DNA of 64,000 nucleotides from Paraburkholderia tagetis (lineage in GTDB: Bacteria; Pseudomonadota; Gammaproteobacteria; Burkholderiales; Burkholderiaceae), in the NCBI RefSeq assembly GCF_022213065.1, contig NZ_JAKLJA010000002.1, forward strand, positions 434,001 to 498,000, written 5' to 3'. The translations under genes and the position numbers were made by a program. Every line of letters begins with the position of its first letter. Within the stretch, counting starts at the first letter, position 1. Under the pieces are notes generated by a model. The model did no database searches. It worked only from the letters and a program-made list of their open reading frames with translations, and was not told the DNA's origin. Positions 45,901-53,310 of the stretch are shown here, piece after piece.

Positions 45901-46017
45901 AACCTGCGCGGCGAGACGGTCGAGCTCCTCGCGCGAAAAGAGCGAGAGCGGTTCGACCGTTGCGAGAAAGTCCGCCAGCGTGGGTACGCTAGCCGGTGCG
46001 GGCGCCTGGGTATCCAT
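42946..46017 (-). CDS. Peptide exporter: two cyclic-nucleotide domains, C39 peptidase, ABC transporter
   Basis: A protein of about 1023 residues. Two cyclic-nucleotide-binding-like domains (about 20-130 and 140-265) precede a C39 cysteine peptidase (about 310-435) with catalytic Cys near 321 in EEMDCGAACLAMICRHYG, His in HYIVVYGV and Asp in VADPALG. A six-helix ABC membrane domain (about 460-750) and an ATPase with GRSGSGKTT, LSGGQIQRL and LLVFDEATSSLD follow. The architecture is that of HetC/NHLP-type exporters that cut double-glycine leaders while exporting the peptide, which fits the five leader peptides nearby. A GTG 18 bases upstream of the chosen ATG, next to the previous stop, is an alternative start. 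Confidence 0.93.
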   Translation of the reverse strand: MDTQAPAPASVPTLADFLATVEPLSLFSREELDRLAAQVQTRSYAFGDTLCKRGEPAAGLYVIRSGSVRLIAEERGKETSLGVRKAPEVFAEIAMLRDYWHEVSVRASAKTEVLCIPRAALEPLLAANPAAQSFVTSYVAISSAGGFVSRLFDLRGKLSREELEEYVSSVGVKRVSAGKEIVRQGAGGDMRLYVVRQGEVSIAREEDGNVYQLGKLGAGEIFGERACLLRQDQQASVSALTDVRLLVIPEKTVHFMLERNPKLREVLEERVRFSERELQRQKKLAERRRHPLAIDTGADAKFNERIIKRFVLVEQAEEMDCGAACLAMICRHYGIAMTLGKLRDLANVTTQGATLESLARTGEALGFTTRGVQCTYEALQGFELPFIAHWEGYHYIVVYGVSKQWVRVADPALGFRKLSVEAFERGWNGTCLLFTAGDTTGAQAASRSPWVRFIGYLLPYRKILAHLFLATFVIQMLGVVPPLIIQSILDSVIVHQNVSLLHLLIVGLIISHVFTQLMATIRAHLSNFMVRSLDFAMMSQFFKHTMSLPFSFFARRKTGDIFARFQENQTIRAFLTESTVTTALNLLMIFIYFTIMFLYNVKLTLLLIAFVIPIMALTAIATPRIKRYAREVFAASTDARSMLMETLGGVETVKGMGIERAVRLKWERKYAKSLEVQYRAQAFHILVGLGSQLLNAATTVVILWVGATLVLNQELSIGQLIAFNAFMGSVLAPLMGLVGLWSLMNDAAVAMERLGDVLDIEPEQKPADLGSRVLLPDVQGDIEFNGVYFRYGGNETPYVLENISFSIGRGQMVAIVGRSGSGKTTLAKLLVGFYAPTEGKINVDGYDMSAIDHAYFRAQVGYVMQTNLVFSGTIAENIACGDPSPDWRRMEEVARMADAHAFISKMPLGYEQVVGERGMGLSGGQIQRLCIARALYHDPRLLVFDEATSSLDTQSESNILSNMHDILQGRTALIIAHRLSTIMRADKILVLYEGAIVEQGRHEELVERKGMYYQLVQKQLSAT

Positions 46018-46035
46018 CTGCGGGGCTCTGCGCAC

Positions 46036-46788
46036 TCAATGCGCGTCGATGATGTGTTCTTGCGCGCGCTCGGCCAGCCATTCCTCGCGCAACAGCCGGC
46101 GCACTTCGGAGGAGACGTCCGCATCCAGCGTCGCCGGATGGTTCGCGCTCACGCAGAAGATCTCGAAGAACGAGCCGTCGGGCGCGGGGAAGGGTCCGAG
46201 CAGGTCCCCCACCTGCGCGTTGAACACCTTCGCTTCGATGTCGGTCTTGAGCGAGCCGCGCAGCACCTTGCCGATCACGCCGCCACGCTCGCTCGTATCG
46301 GCAATCGAGTGTTCGTGCGCCATTTCGCCAAATGCCTGCGGATCGTCTTCGAGAATCGACATCACTTCTCGCGCCTTGCCTTCGGTGTCCACCACGATAT
46401 GGCTTACCTCGATGCTGTCGAACTTCGGCGAATTGAGCTTGAAATAGCTTTCGATGGCCTCGTCGCTGCAGATCTGGTCGAAGGTCTTCTCCTGATAGAG
46501 CGTGTCGGTAATGAAGCGCTCGAATTCATCGAGGCTGATGCCGAATACGTCCAGATAGCGATTCATGTCCGCCGCGCGGTGCAGTCCGCGCACGCGGCGG
46601 AACTGGTCGGCGCGCTGCTGGATTTCGTCGGCGCTCACCTGCACGCCCATTTTCTTCGCCGCGATGACGGTGAGCCGGTCGCGCACCTGCTGCTCGACCA
46701 GACTCTCGAATTGCCCCGTGAGCTTGAGCACCCGGATGAAATCCTCCGTGCCGATCACCTCGTCGTCGATACGTACGATTGCGGTCAT
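46036..46788 (-). CDS. Cytosolic PpiC-type peptidyl-prolyl isomerase
   Basis: A 250-residue protein with an N-terminal SurA-like helical region (residues 1-115) and a parvulin rotamase domain (about 118-220: VSHIVVDTEGKAREV, HSIADTSERGGVIGKV, AQVGDLLGPF). It has no signal peptide, so it should act in the cytoplasm, perhaps holding or presenting leader peptides to the exporter. PpiC genes beside HlyD and C39-ABC genes are a known arrangement in cyanobacterial peptide-export clusters. GGGGAA precedes ATG 46788. Only a short gap separates it from the exporter gene. Confidence 0.85.
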   Translation of the reverse strand: MTAIVRIDDEVIGTEDFIRVLKLTGQFESLVEQQVRDRLTVIAAKKMGVQVSADEIQQRADQFRRVRGLHRAADMNRYLDVFGISLDEFERFITDTLYQEKTFDQICSDEAIESYFKLNSPKFDSIEVSHIVVDTEGKAREVMSILEDDPQAFGEMAHEHSIADTSERGGVIGKVLRGSLKTDIEAKVFNAQVGDLLGPFPAPDGSFFEIFCVSANHPATLDADVSSEVRRLLREEWLAERAQEHIIDAH

Positions 46789-46855
46789 TTCGTTCCCCTG
46801 AGTTCCAGGTCCTGATTCGTGAGTGCCGGGTTCCGGCCCGCCCGCCCCGCCAGCT

Positions 46856-48376
46856 TCAGCCCGCGACCTGCCGGAACGGGTCCAGCGCGAAATCGATGAG
46901 CCGCCGCTCGCGCACGACAATCTCGGCCGTCGCCGTCATGCCATAGCGCAGCGGATACGTCGTGCCGCCAATCGAAAAGTCATCGCGCGCGAGACGGACG
47001 CGCCCTTCATAAACCGGTTCGTGCGTTTGCGCCTGCGGCTTGGTGGTCGGCGAAATATATTCGAGCGTGCCATCCACCACGCCGTAGCGCTGGTAAGGAA
47101 ATGCGTTGAACTTGAGCTTCACGGGCAGCCCTTCGTGCAGAAACGCCCGGTCCTGCTCGGCAATCGCCACTTTCACGACCGGGCGCGCGTTGGCGGGCGC
47201 AATGCCGCCCAGCGGCGTGTTGGCCTGAATCTTGTCGCCGGGCTGCGTGGTGGTCACGTCCGTGATGACGCCCGAGACCGGCGCGAGCACGAGCAGGAAG
47301 TTGTCCTTGTCGATGTTCTCGAAGCGGATGCGCGCCGCCGCGTCGGCGGCCAGCCGCGCCGTCTGCACCTGCAAGCGCAGCTTGTCCTCGGTATTGGCGA
47401 TTTCGCGCTCGGTGGCGTCGTATTCGATGCGCAGATTGGTGAGCGTCTCGGCGCTGCCCTGAAGCTGCGCTTTCGCCTGCGCGAATTCGTGGCTCGTTTG
47501 CGCCTGCAACGCGGCAAGCCGCGACTGGGCAATCCGGTAGTTGTTGTCCGCCTGCAAAAACGCGCTGCGCTTTTCCGCGACCTGGCTTTGCGAGATCCCG
47601 CCGCCGCCGGGCAGCGCAAACAATCGCTCGTACTTGTCCTGCTCGTCCTTCGCGAGGTCGCGCACGTGGCGCGCGTTGTCGATGTTGCCGCGCGCTTCGT
47701 CCAGTTGGGCGTTCTCGGCCTGCTGCAATTTGCTCGTGCCTTCCGCAACGCGGGTTTCGTGCGCATGCTCTTCGACGTCGATCTGCGCCTTGAGCGCCTC
47801 GGCCTTGCGCTCCATGAGCGCCTTCTTTTCGGGGAACGCCTTCCACTCGTGCTCGGCGTCGTCGAGCTTCAGGCGCGCGTCGAGCGCATTGGTTGCCGCC
47901 TGGATCGCACCGCGCGCATTGATGCGGCCAATCACGTCGTCCTTCTCCACGGGCTGGCCCTCTGCAATATAGATATCGACCAGTTCGCCATCCACGGGCG
48001 CATAAATGCGGCGCACCTCGGACTCGGGCGAGAGCGTGCCCTGCGCGCTCACGATCACGTCCGCGCGGCCGACGAACGACCAGGCGAGCCCGCAGATCAC
48101 GAGCGCCACCAGCGCGATGATGGTCGCCTCGATCAAACGCCACGGCCGCGCGGTCAGGATCGCGACGCCCTCCTCGCTGTGGTCGTCGAGCGCCTCGCCA
48201 AGCGGCCGGGGCGACTCAGGCGCTGCATGTACCGCGTGCACTGCATGCACCGTCTGCGCCGCGTGCACCCCATGCGCTGCGTGCACCGTCTGCGCCGCGT
48301 GCATCGTCTGCGCCGCGCGTGACTGGAGCGTTTGCCGCGCCGCGCGCAGGCGCTCAATGAGCCGGGGCAGCTTCAC
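46856..48376 (-). CDS. HlyD-family periplasmic adaptor
   Basis: A 506-residue membrane-fusion protein linking the inner-membrane exporter to the outer-membrane channel. It has a cytoplasmic N-terminus with a run of Val-His-Ala repeats (about residues 22-52), a membrane helix (about 83-103), a lipoyl half-motif (RRIYAPVDGELVDIYIAEGQPV), a long coiled-coil hairpin (about 165-335), the second lipoyl half (LAPVSGVITDV) and a beta-barrel C-terminus. The GTG start overlaps the end of the FHA gene by 23 bases and has AGGAG seven bases upstream, so translation is coupled. Confidence 0.9.
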   Translation of the reverse strand: MKLPRLIERLRAARQTLQSRAAQTMHAAQTVHAAHGVHAAQTVHAVHAVHAAPESPRPLGEALDDHSEEGVAILTARPWRLIEATIIALVALVICGLAWSFVGRADVIVSAQGTLSPESEVRRIYAPVDGELVDIYIAEGQPVEKDDVIGRINARGAIQAATNALDARLKLDDAEHEWKAFPEKKALMERKAEALKAQIDVEEHAHETRVAEGTSKLQQAENAQLDEARGNIDNARHVRDLAKDEQDKYERLFALPGGGGISQSQVAEKRSAFLQADNNYRIAQSRLAALQAQTSHEFAQAKAQLQGSAETLTNLRIEYDATEREIANTEDKLRLQVQTARLAADAAARIRFENIDKDNFLLVLAPVSGVITDVTTTQPGDKIQANTPLGGIAPANARPVVKVAIAEQDRAFLHEGLPVKLKFNAFPYQRYGVVDGTLEYISPTTKPQAQTHEPVYEGRVRLARDDFSIGGTTYPLRYGMTATAEIVVRERRLIDFALDPFRQVAG

Positions 48377-50405
48377 CGTGGTCTCCTGCCGATGCGCGCT
48401 TTTCAAGCCCAGCCGCATGGGCCGCGAATTGCGGCGTGGCGAAGTGCGCCGCCGCGAGGCGCTCGCGCACCGCCTGCACATGGCCGGCGTGCGCCTCGCT
48501 GTCGATCTGCTGGTACTGGTCGAGGTCGGCGCGCACGGCGTCGAGCCCGCCAAGCCGTGGGTAGCGTTGCGCGTAGTCGGTCAGCATCGCGGCGAGCCCG
48601 TCGAGACGGTCGCTCTCCAGCGCCCCATCGATCGCCTGCTTGATGCGCTCAAGCGCGGCCACGTAGACCGAATCGTCGCTTTGCAGCTTGCGCAAGTGGC
48701 TGAGCGCATCGGCATAAACCGCCGCAAACGCCGGCACGTAGGCCGAAATCCGGTCGAGCGCGCGCTGATGTTCGCCGGGGTCGTCGTTCCAGCGGCCCGT
48801 GATAGCCCGGATGGGCGCTTCGTCGCGATAGATGCGGATCGGCGCTTGCGGACCGCCGCGCCCCAGCACGAACGATTCCAGCGCGCCCATCCAGCCGATG
48901 TTCTCCACGAGCGGCGCTGCGTCCGCGTTGTGGCGCGCAAGCGTGCGCATCTGCTGCACGATGGCTTGCGCGCGATCGAAGGCGCGCTCATTGATGGCGG
49001 CGATCCATTCGGGCACCTTCGCCTTGACGAGCGCTTCTGTCCCCATCGCGCGCCAGGCGGTGTCGTCCGGGTAGCGTGCGAGGTGCTGATCGGCGATACG
49101 TGCCGCGCTTGCGTATTGGCCGCTCGCCAGCAAGGCTTGCATGTCGCGCTGCGGCGCGCCCTGGAAGTACGTCACGGCAACCAGCGCAACGAGCGCGGCC
49201 AGCACGCCGCCGCCCCACCAGCCAAGGCGGCGCATGTCGATGCGCCCGCTGCCGCCCAGCGCTTCGCTCAACTCGCTGAGAAAGACTTCGAGCCGGCCGC
49301 GCCGGCGCCGCGCGTCCGGTGCCGATTCGGGCGCGCGCGCGGGCGCATCGGGGTTGATCTCGTCGTCCTGCGCGGGCACCGCCGTGCAGAAGATGTCGAG
49401 GAACGAGTGCGCGGTGCCGACGAACGTGGTGCGCTCGGGATCGGATACAAAGTCGGACGCTGGGTTGGGCGCTGAATTGGGCGCTGGGTTGGCTGCTGAA
49501 TCGGCTGCTGAATCGGCTGCGGAATTGGCCGCTGAATTGGCCGCTGAATTGGCCGCAAAGTCGGCGCCAGCACCGGCGGCGGCATGGGGATCGCCAGCAG
49601 GTGCGTTTGCGCCGGACTGGCGCGTCGCCGTCACGGTGGAGTCGGTTGAAGACGCGCTTTCGAGGCCGACGCGGTAAGCGAAATGGTCGCCGCCGAACGC
49701 GAGCCGCTGCCCTTGTGCCAGCCGCACCGCGTGCTCGGCGAGGCGCTCCCCGTCAACGAACGTGCCATTGGTGCTGTCGAGGTCTTCGACGTACACGGCG
49801 TCGTCCTCGGCGTAGATGTGCGCGTGGCGCCGCGAGAGGTAGTTCACCTGATGCGGCCAGGCCTCGCGATACTGGGCGAAGGTCTCGTCGGCCTTGCTCA
49901 CGAGAAACGGGAAACTGCTGATGACGATGGGCTGCAAACCCAGATCGCCGCGTTCGGGCGTGAGCGTCACGATGGCCGCCCGCACCGCCGCGCGCGCCGC
50001 GCGAGGGACGAAGCCCACGCGGTAAGTGAGCGTGCCCGCAAAGCAGAGCGCGTCGCCGTCCTTGAGCACGTGGGGCTTGTGCGTGACTTCGATGCCGTTG
50101 ACCGCCGTGCCGTTCTTGCTGCCCAGGTCGGCCACGTAGGCCACGCTGCCTTCGCGAAAGATACGCGCATGACGGCGCGAAAGGTCGACGACCAACTCGG
50201 GCCGCGCGGACGCAAAAGGCGGCTGCGTGCGCCCCACGGCGAACAGATCCTTGTCGATGCGGATTTCGCCCAGTTCCGGGTGGGATATCGGCCGAAGCAC
50301 GATATCGAACGGGTCGAGTGGGGTCTGCCTCTGCACCATCGAAGCGGCACTCGAAGCGGCAATCGAAGCGACGTCAGGCACCATGATTCCGCCAACGATC
50401 AGCAT
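48354..50405 (-). CDS. Two-FHA-domain membrane protein
   Basis: A protein of about 683 residues. Two forkhead-associated domains that bind phosphothreonine lie in the N-terminal part: the first with VGRTQ, LSRRHARIF and DLGSKNGTAVNG (about 40-140), the second with LSRRHAHIY and DLDSTNGTFVDG (about 150-245). A low-complexity Asn/Asp-Ser-Ala-Ala repeat, a membrane helix (about 400-420, GGGVLAALVALVAVTYF) and a helical repeat-like C-terminal part follow. It should read phosphorylation by the nearby kinase. The start is uncertain: ATG 50405 or ATG 50384, both with GGCGGA upstream. It lies between the channel and adaptor genes of the operon. Confidence 0.85.
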   Translation of the reverse strand: MLIVGGIMVPDVASIAASSAASMVQRQTPLDPFDIVLRPISHPELGEIRIDKDLFAVGRTQPPFASARPELVVDLSRRHARIFREGSVAYVADLGSKNGTAVNGIEVTHKPHVLKDGDALCFAGTLTYRVGFVPRAARAAVRAAIVTLTPERGDLGLQPIVISSFPFLVSKADETFAQYREAWPHQVNYLSRRHAHIYAEDDAVYVEDLDSTNGTFVDGERLAEHAVRLAQGQRLAFGGDHFAYRVGLESASSTDSTVTATRQSGANAPAGDPHAAAGAGADFAANSAANSAANSAADSAADSAANPAPNSAPNPASDFVSDPERTTFVGTAHSFLDIFCTAVPAQDDEINPDAPARAPESAPDARRRRGRLEVFLSELSEALGGSGRIDMRRLGWWGGGVLAALVALVAVTYFQGAPQRDMQALLASGQYASAARIADQHLARYPDDTAWRAMGTEALVKAKVPEWIAAINERAFDRAQAIVQQMRTLARHNADAAPLVENIGWMGALESFVLGRGGPQAPIRIYRDEAPIRAITGRWNDDPGEHQRALDRISAYVPAFAAVYADALSHLRKLQSDDSVYVAALERIKQAIDGALESDRLDGLAAMLTDYAQRYPRLGGLDAVRADLDQYQQIDSEAHAGHVQAVRERLAAAHFATPQFAAHAAGLEKRASAGDHGEAAPAH

Positions 50406-50417
50406 TGGTCCGCCAGA

Positions 50418-50445
50418 GCGCGCGCAGCACGAGCGCTGCGCGCGC
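50418..50445 (-). promoter_or_regulatory. GC-rich hairpin just upstream of the FHA gene
   Basis: GCGCGCGCAGC (50418-50428) and GCTGCGCGCGC (50435-50445) can form an 11-bp stem with a 6-base loop, ending 13 bases before the FHA start in the 185-base gap after the channel gene. It could limit translation or affect mRNA stability. Function is inferred from position only. Confidence 0.4.
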
Positions 50446-50590
50446 ACCCACGATCCGTGTGAAGCCGCGCGCCCTGCACATGGCGATCGGAGTGTGAGAA
50501 AAGTGTAGGCGACGGATTGCGGGAATCAAACACCTGGCGCGTCTTGCCACGTTGCGCGCGCTCACCTTGCTCACCCTCGCTCACCCTCGC

Positions 50591-52117
50591 TCACCTTGCC
50601 GGGGCGGCGGCCACTGCGGCGGATGCCACGTTGGTCACTTCGACAGCCGGCCACCCGCCGCCGATTGCCTTGTAGAGCGTGACGGTGTCGCTCAGGATCT
50701 GTTCGTGATTGGCGAGCAGCGATAACCGCGCGGAAGCGAGCGAACGTTCGGACTCCAGCACTTCGAGCTGCGAGACGAGCCCTTCCTTCAACTGGGCCTC
50801 CACTTGTGCCGCGACCATGCGCAAACGCTCGTTCTGCTGGAGCAGTTCGGCGCGCTGCTTTTTGTGCGCATCGAGATTCACGAGCGCGTTTTCGACTTCC
50901 TCGAAGGCCGTGAATACCGCCTGACGATACTGCTCTTCAGCCACCTTGCTTTGCGCCTCGGTCGTCTTGATGTGCGCATGCACGCCCGGATCGAACATCG
51001 GCAGGTTGATGCTCGGCATGAAGCTGAAGGTGAAGGCCTTGAACAGATCGGCGAGCGAGAATGCGGCCGTGCCGCCCCGCCCCGTGAGGCTGATGCTCGG
51101 CAATTGCGCGAGCCGCGCGGCGCCGACTTCATCATACGATTCGAGAATGCGAAACTGCGCGGCCACCACGTCGGGGCGGCGTGCAAGCAACTGGGCGGGC
51201 AGCCCCATGGGCACGTCGGGCAGCTTCACGCGCTGGCGCAACTGTCCCGCCGGCATCTTGAACTCGCCCGCCGGCACGCCAATCAGCGTGGCCAGCGCGT
51301 TTTCCTCGGTATCGCGCGAGCGGTGCAGCTCGAGCAACTCGTTCGCGAGCCCGTTGATTTCGGCGCTCTGGCGCAGCACTTCGGTCCTCGGCGCCACGCC
51401 ATTTGCATACATCTGCTCGTAGATCGTGAGAATCTGCTTGTTCTTGTCGAGCGTCTGTTGCTCCTCACGGATTTGATCGTCGAACTGGAGGATCTGGAAA
51501 TACGTGGTCGCCACATTCGCAACCAGCGTGAGCCACCCCGCGCGCCAATCCGCTTCGCTCGCGTGGTATTCGGCCTTCTGGGCCTGCACGCCTTTTTCGA
51601 CCTTGCCCCAGATGTCGATGTCCCAATTCACTTGCGTACCAACGCTATAGGTTTTCGTGAGCGTTTGCCGCGTGCTCTTTTCGTAATCGATACCCGCGCC
51701 CGCATCGAGTGTGGGCAGCGCGCCGGCCTGCACTTCGCCAATCTGCGCACCGGCCACGCCAATGCGCGCCGCGAGAATCTTGATGTCGACGTTGCCCGAG
51801 ATCGCCTTGTCGATCAGCGTGTTCAGGTACGGGTCGTTGAAGGCTTTCCACCATTGCGCGTCGACGGTATCGGCTGCGGAAACTGCGCCGTGCGCGCGCG
51901 CCCAGGTTTGCTTGGCTGGCATGTCGGGGCGATGGTAAGCAGGCGTGCTGAGATCCGAGCAACCGCACAGCAGCGCCGCACTCAATCCCGCCGAGCCCAT
52001 GAAGCGCGCCAGCAAACGCATCGTGCCGCAACGCGCAGGTGTGGAGAGCGGCGTGTGCAACGGCGCGTGCAACGGCGTGTGCAACGGCGCGTGCAACGGC
52101 GAAAGCGGTGTGTTCAC
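50591..52117 (-). CDS. TolC-type outer-membrane channel lipoprotein
   Basis: A 508-residue outer-membrane efflux protein (NodT-like). The GTG start has AAGGAG six bases upstream. It gives an N-terminal Pro-Leu-His-Ala/Thr repeat before the signal peptide MRLLARFMGSAGLSAALLCGC, whose final Cys fits a lipobox; the ATG at 52021 would begin exactly at the signal peptide but lacks a good ribosome binding site. Two outer-membrane-efflux repeats (about 100-290 and 300-490) carry the usual WKAFNDPYLN and coiled segments. It completes a tripartite exporter with the HlyD adaptor and ABC protein. It follows peptide E after a strong hairpin. Confidence 0.9.
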   Translation of the reverse strand: MNTPLSPLHAPLHTPLHAPLHTPLSTPARCGTMRLLARFMGSAGLSAALLCGCSDLSTPAYHRPDMPAKQTWARAHGAVSAADTVDAQWWKAFNDPYLNTLIDKAISGNVDIKILAARIGVAGAQIGEVQAGALPTLDAGAGIDYEKSTRQTLTKTYSVGTQVNWDIDIWGKVEKGVQAQKAEYHASEADWRAGWLTLVANVATTYFQILQFDDQIREEQQTLDKNKQILTIYEQMYANGVAPRTEVLRQSAEINGLANELLELHRSRDTEENALATLIGVPAGEFKMPAGQLRQRVKLPDVPMGLPAQLLARRPDVVAAQFRILESYDEVGAARLAQLPSISLTGRGGTAAFSLADLFKAFTFSFMPSINLPMFDPGVHAHIKTTEAQSKVAEEQYRQAVFTAFEEVENALVNLDAHKKQRAELLQQNERLRMVAAQVEAQLKEGLVSQLEVLESERSLASARLSLLANHEQILSDTVTLYKAIGGGWPAVEVTNVASAAVAAAPAR

Positions 52118-52178
52118 GATCGACTCCTTGAGCGGAACGCGACGGCGAGGCAGTGTGGGGATGGAAAGCGAAGGAGGT

Positions 52179-52206
52179 GCCGTGGAAGCGCTTTCGCTTC
52201 CACGGC
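52179..52206 (-). promoter_or_regulatory. Perfect 12-bp hairpin between peptide E and the export genes
   Basis: GCCGTGGAAGCG and CGCTTCCACGGC form a perfect 12-bp stem closed by a four-base loop, 12 bases after the peptide E stop. There is no T-run. This is the place where a partial terminator or 3'-stabilising structure would keep precursor mRNA abundant relative to the exporter genes that follow. Confidence 0.75.
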
Positions 52207-52217
52207 TTGCGGCACGA

Positions 52218-52487
52218 TCAGAAGAAGTTGATCGTGTTCTTGGCCGTCTGCACCGGATTGACTGACGAATGGATGCCCGACACGAACGCCACATCGTTGC
52301 CTGTGTTGCTCACGATATTGTTGGTCTGGCCAATCAGCTGTTCGGCGCTGAAGTTGGTGGTGTCGACTTTCACGCTCGGCGTCGGATAGTAGATCGGCAG
52401 GCCCAGGTAGCCGCCGCGCACGGCGCTCATGGAACGGCGGTCGAGTTCCTGGGTGGCGCTCAGGTCGGCGATCATCAGCTTGCTCAT
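52218..52487 (-). CDS. Double-glycine leader peptide E, first gene of the export operon
   Basis: An 89-residue precursor nearly identical to peptide A: the leader differs by one residue (Ser for Ala in ELDRRSMSAVRGG) and the mature part shares YYPTPSVKVDTT, FSAEQLIGQTN and NTINF, with scattered substitutions, one missing Trp and one extra C-terminal Phe. It contains no Cys. GGAGA stands eight bases before ATG 52487, in a stretch identical to that before peptide A. It heads the minus-strand run of channel, FHA, adaptor, isomerase, exporter and activator genes, behind its own sigma-54 promoter. Confidence 0.85.
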   Translation of the reverse strand: MSKLMIADLSATQELDRRSMSAVRGGYLGLPIYYPTPSVKVDTTNFSAEQLIGQTNNIVSNTGNDVAFVSGIHSSVNPVQTAKNTINFF

Positions 52488-52561
52488 GACAGTTCTCCAG
52501 ATAGGTAAGTGCCAGGGATGTTGGCGTTTGAGCTGCAGTCTTGCGGGCTCGCTTCCCTTAA

Positions 52562-52577
52562 TGCATGAGCTGTGCCA
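52562..52577 (-). promoter_or_regulatory. Sigma-54 promoter of the peptide E/export operon
   Basis: On the minus strand TGGCACAGCTCATGCA has GG-N10-GC spacing, TGGCACA at -24 and TGCA at -12, the same -24 heptamer as the peptide A promoter. It lies 74 bases before the peptide E start, and the following leader resembles that of peptide A. Confidence 0.85.
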
Positions 52578-52727
52578 ATTGCGCGGCTGCGTATCGGCAA
52601 TGCCGCGCAATGCCACGCAACGCCCGTTGCATAAGGACTTCGCCGATGGTCATGGAGATGCCGCGCACCTGAGCCGGTGCTCGCGAGCCATGCGCGCCGA
52701 TGGTCACCGATGGTCACTGATGGGCGC

Positions 52728-52759
52728 GCGCCAACTCAGCACGCGAATAGTGTTGGCGC
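52728..52759 (-). promoter_or_regulatory. Candidate activator-binding dyad upstream of the export operon
   Basis: GCGCCAAC, a 16-base spacer and GTTGGCGC form the longest of three such inverted repeats (8-bp arms). It lies about 150-180 bases upstream of the sigma-54 promoter at 52562, a typical enhancer distance. Confidence 0.65.
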
Positions 52760-52823
52760 GGCGCAGACACTGGCGCGCCGCGTGTTGAGCAGGCTGAAAA
52801 CCTGGCAATAAACTTCGTATGGA

Positions 52824-53261
52824 TCACTTAACGTATATCGTGATCTTCTTCGAATAGATCGGTGGATTGTGCGGAATGTGATGAGCGTCGCCCATCAGCA
52901 GTTGTAGCGTGTGCTTGCCCGGCGGCAACTGGATCATGGTTTCGGTTTCGCCCGCGCCGAAATGCAGATGGTTGCGGTCGGAGGGAATGGGCTGATCCAT
53001 CGGCGGCAGGTCGGCGTCGATCAGCAAATGGTGATGCCCCGTGTTCTTGAACTCGACGTCCTTGGGCGCCACGCCCATGTAGCGCAACCCGAACCAGACA
53101 CGAAACGGTTTCCCGGCCTGCATTACCTGGCCGTTGTTGGGCCAGCCGATATAGGCGATGGCCTTGGGGTCGGCCTGGGTCGTGCCCGCGTGCGCCGCGC
53201 CACCAAGGAGCAGCACGAGGCTGGCCGCAAAAACACGCACAAAGACAAGAATCCTGTTCAT
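52824..53261 (-). CDS. DUF4399 periplasmic protein, copy 1
   Basis: A 145-residue secreted protein with a signal peptide (MNRILVFVRVFAASLVLLLGG, AHA cleavage) and a DUF4399 domain: NTGHHHLLIDADLPPMDQ, PSDRNHLHFGAGETE, and LPPGKHTLQLLMGD. The clustered histidines could bind a metal, but this is unproven. It is a tandem duplicate of the next gene. ATG 53261 has GGGAG eight bases upstream; an ATG nine bases earlier is too close to it. Function unknown. Confidence 0.85.
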   Translation of the reverse strand: MNRILVFVRVFAASLVLLLGGAAHAGTTQADPKAIAYIGWPNNGQVMQAGKPFRVWFGLRYMGVAPKDVEFKNTGHHHLLIDADLPPMDQPIPSDRNHLHFGAGETETMIQLPPGKHTLQLLMGDAHHIPHNPPIYSKKITIYVK

Positions 53262-53310
53262 GGCATGCACTCCCGCATCTGGCCGCGGACGGCCAGTAAG
53301 CCCTGCTCCG

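Noticed and set aside
49450..49560. Short direct repeats in the FHA gene as a CRISPR-like array
   Set aside because: Units are 12 nt, contiguous, in frame and without spacers, so it is a coding low-complexity tract.
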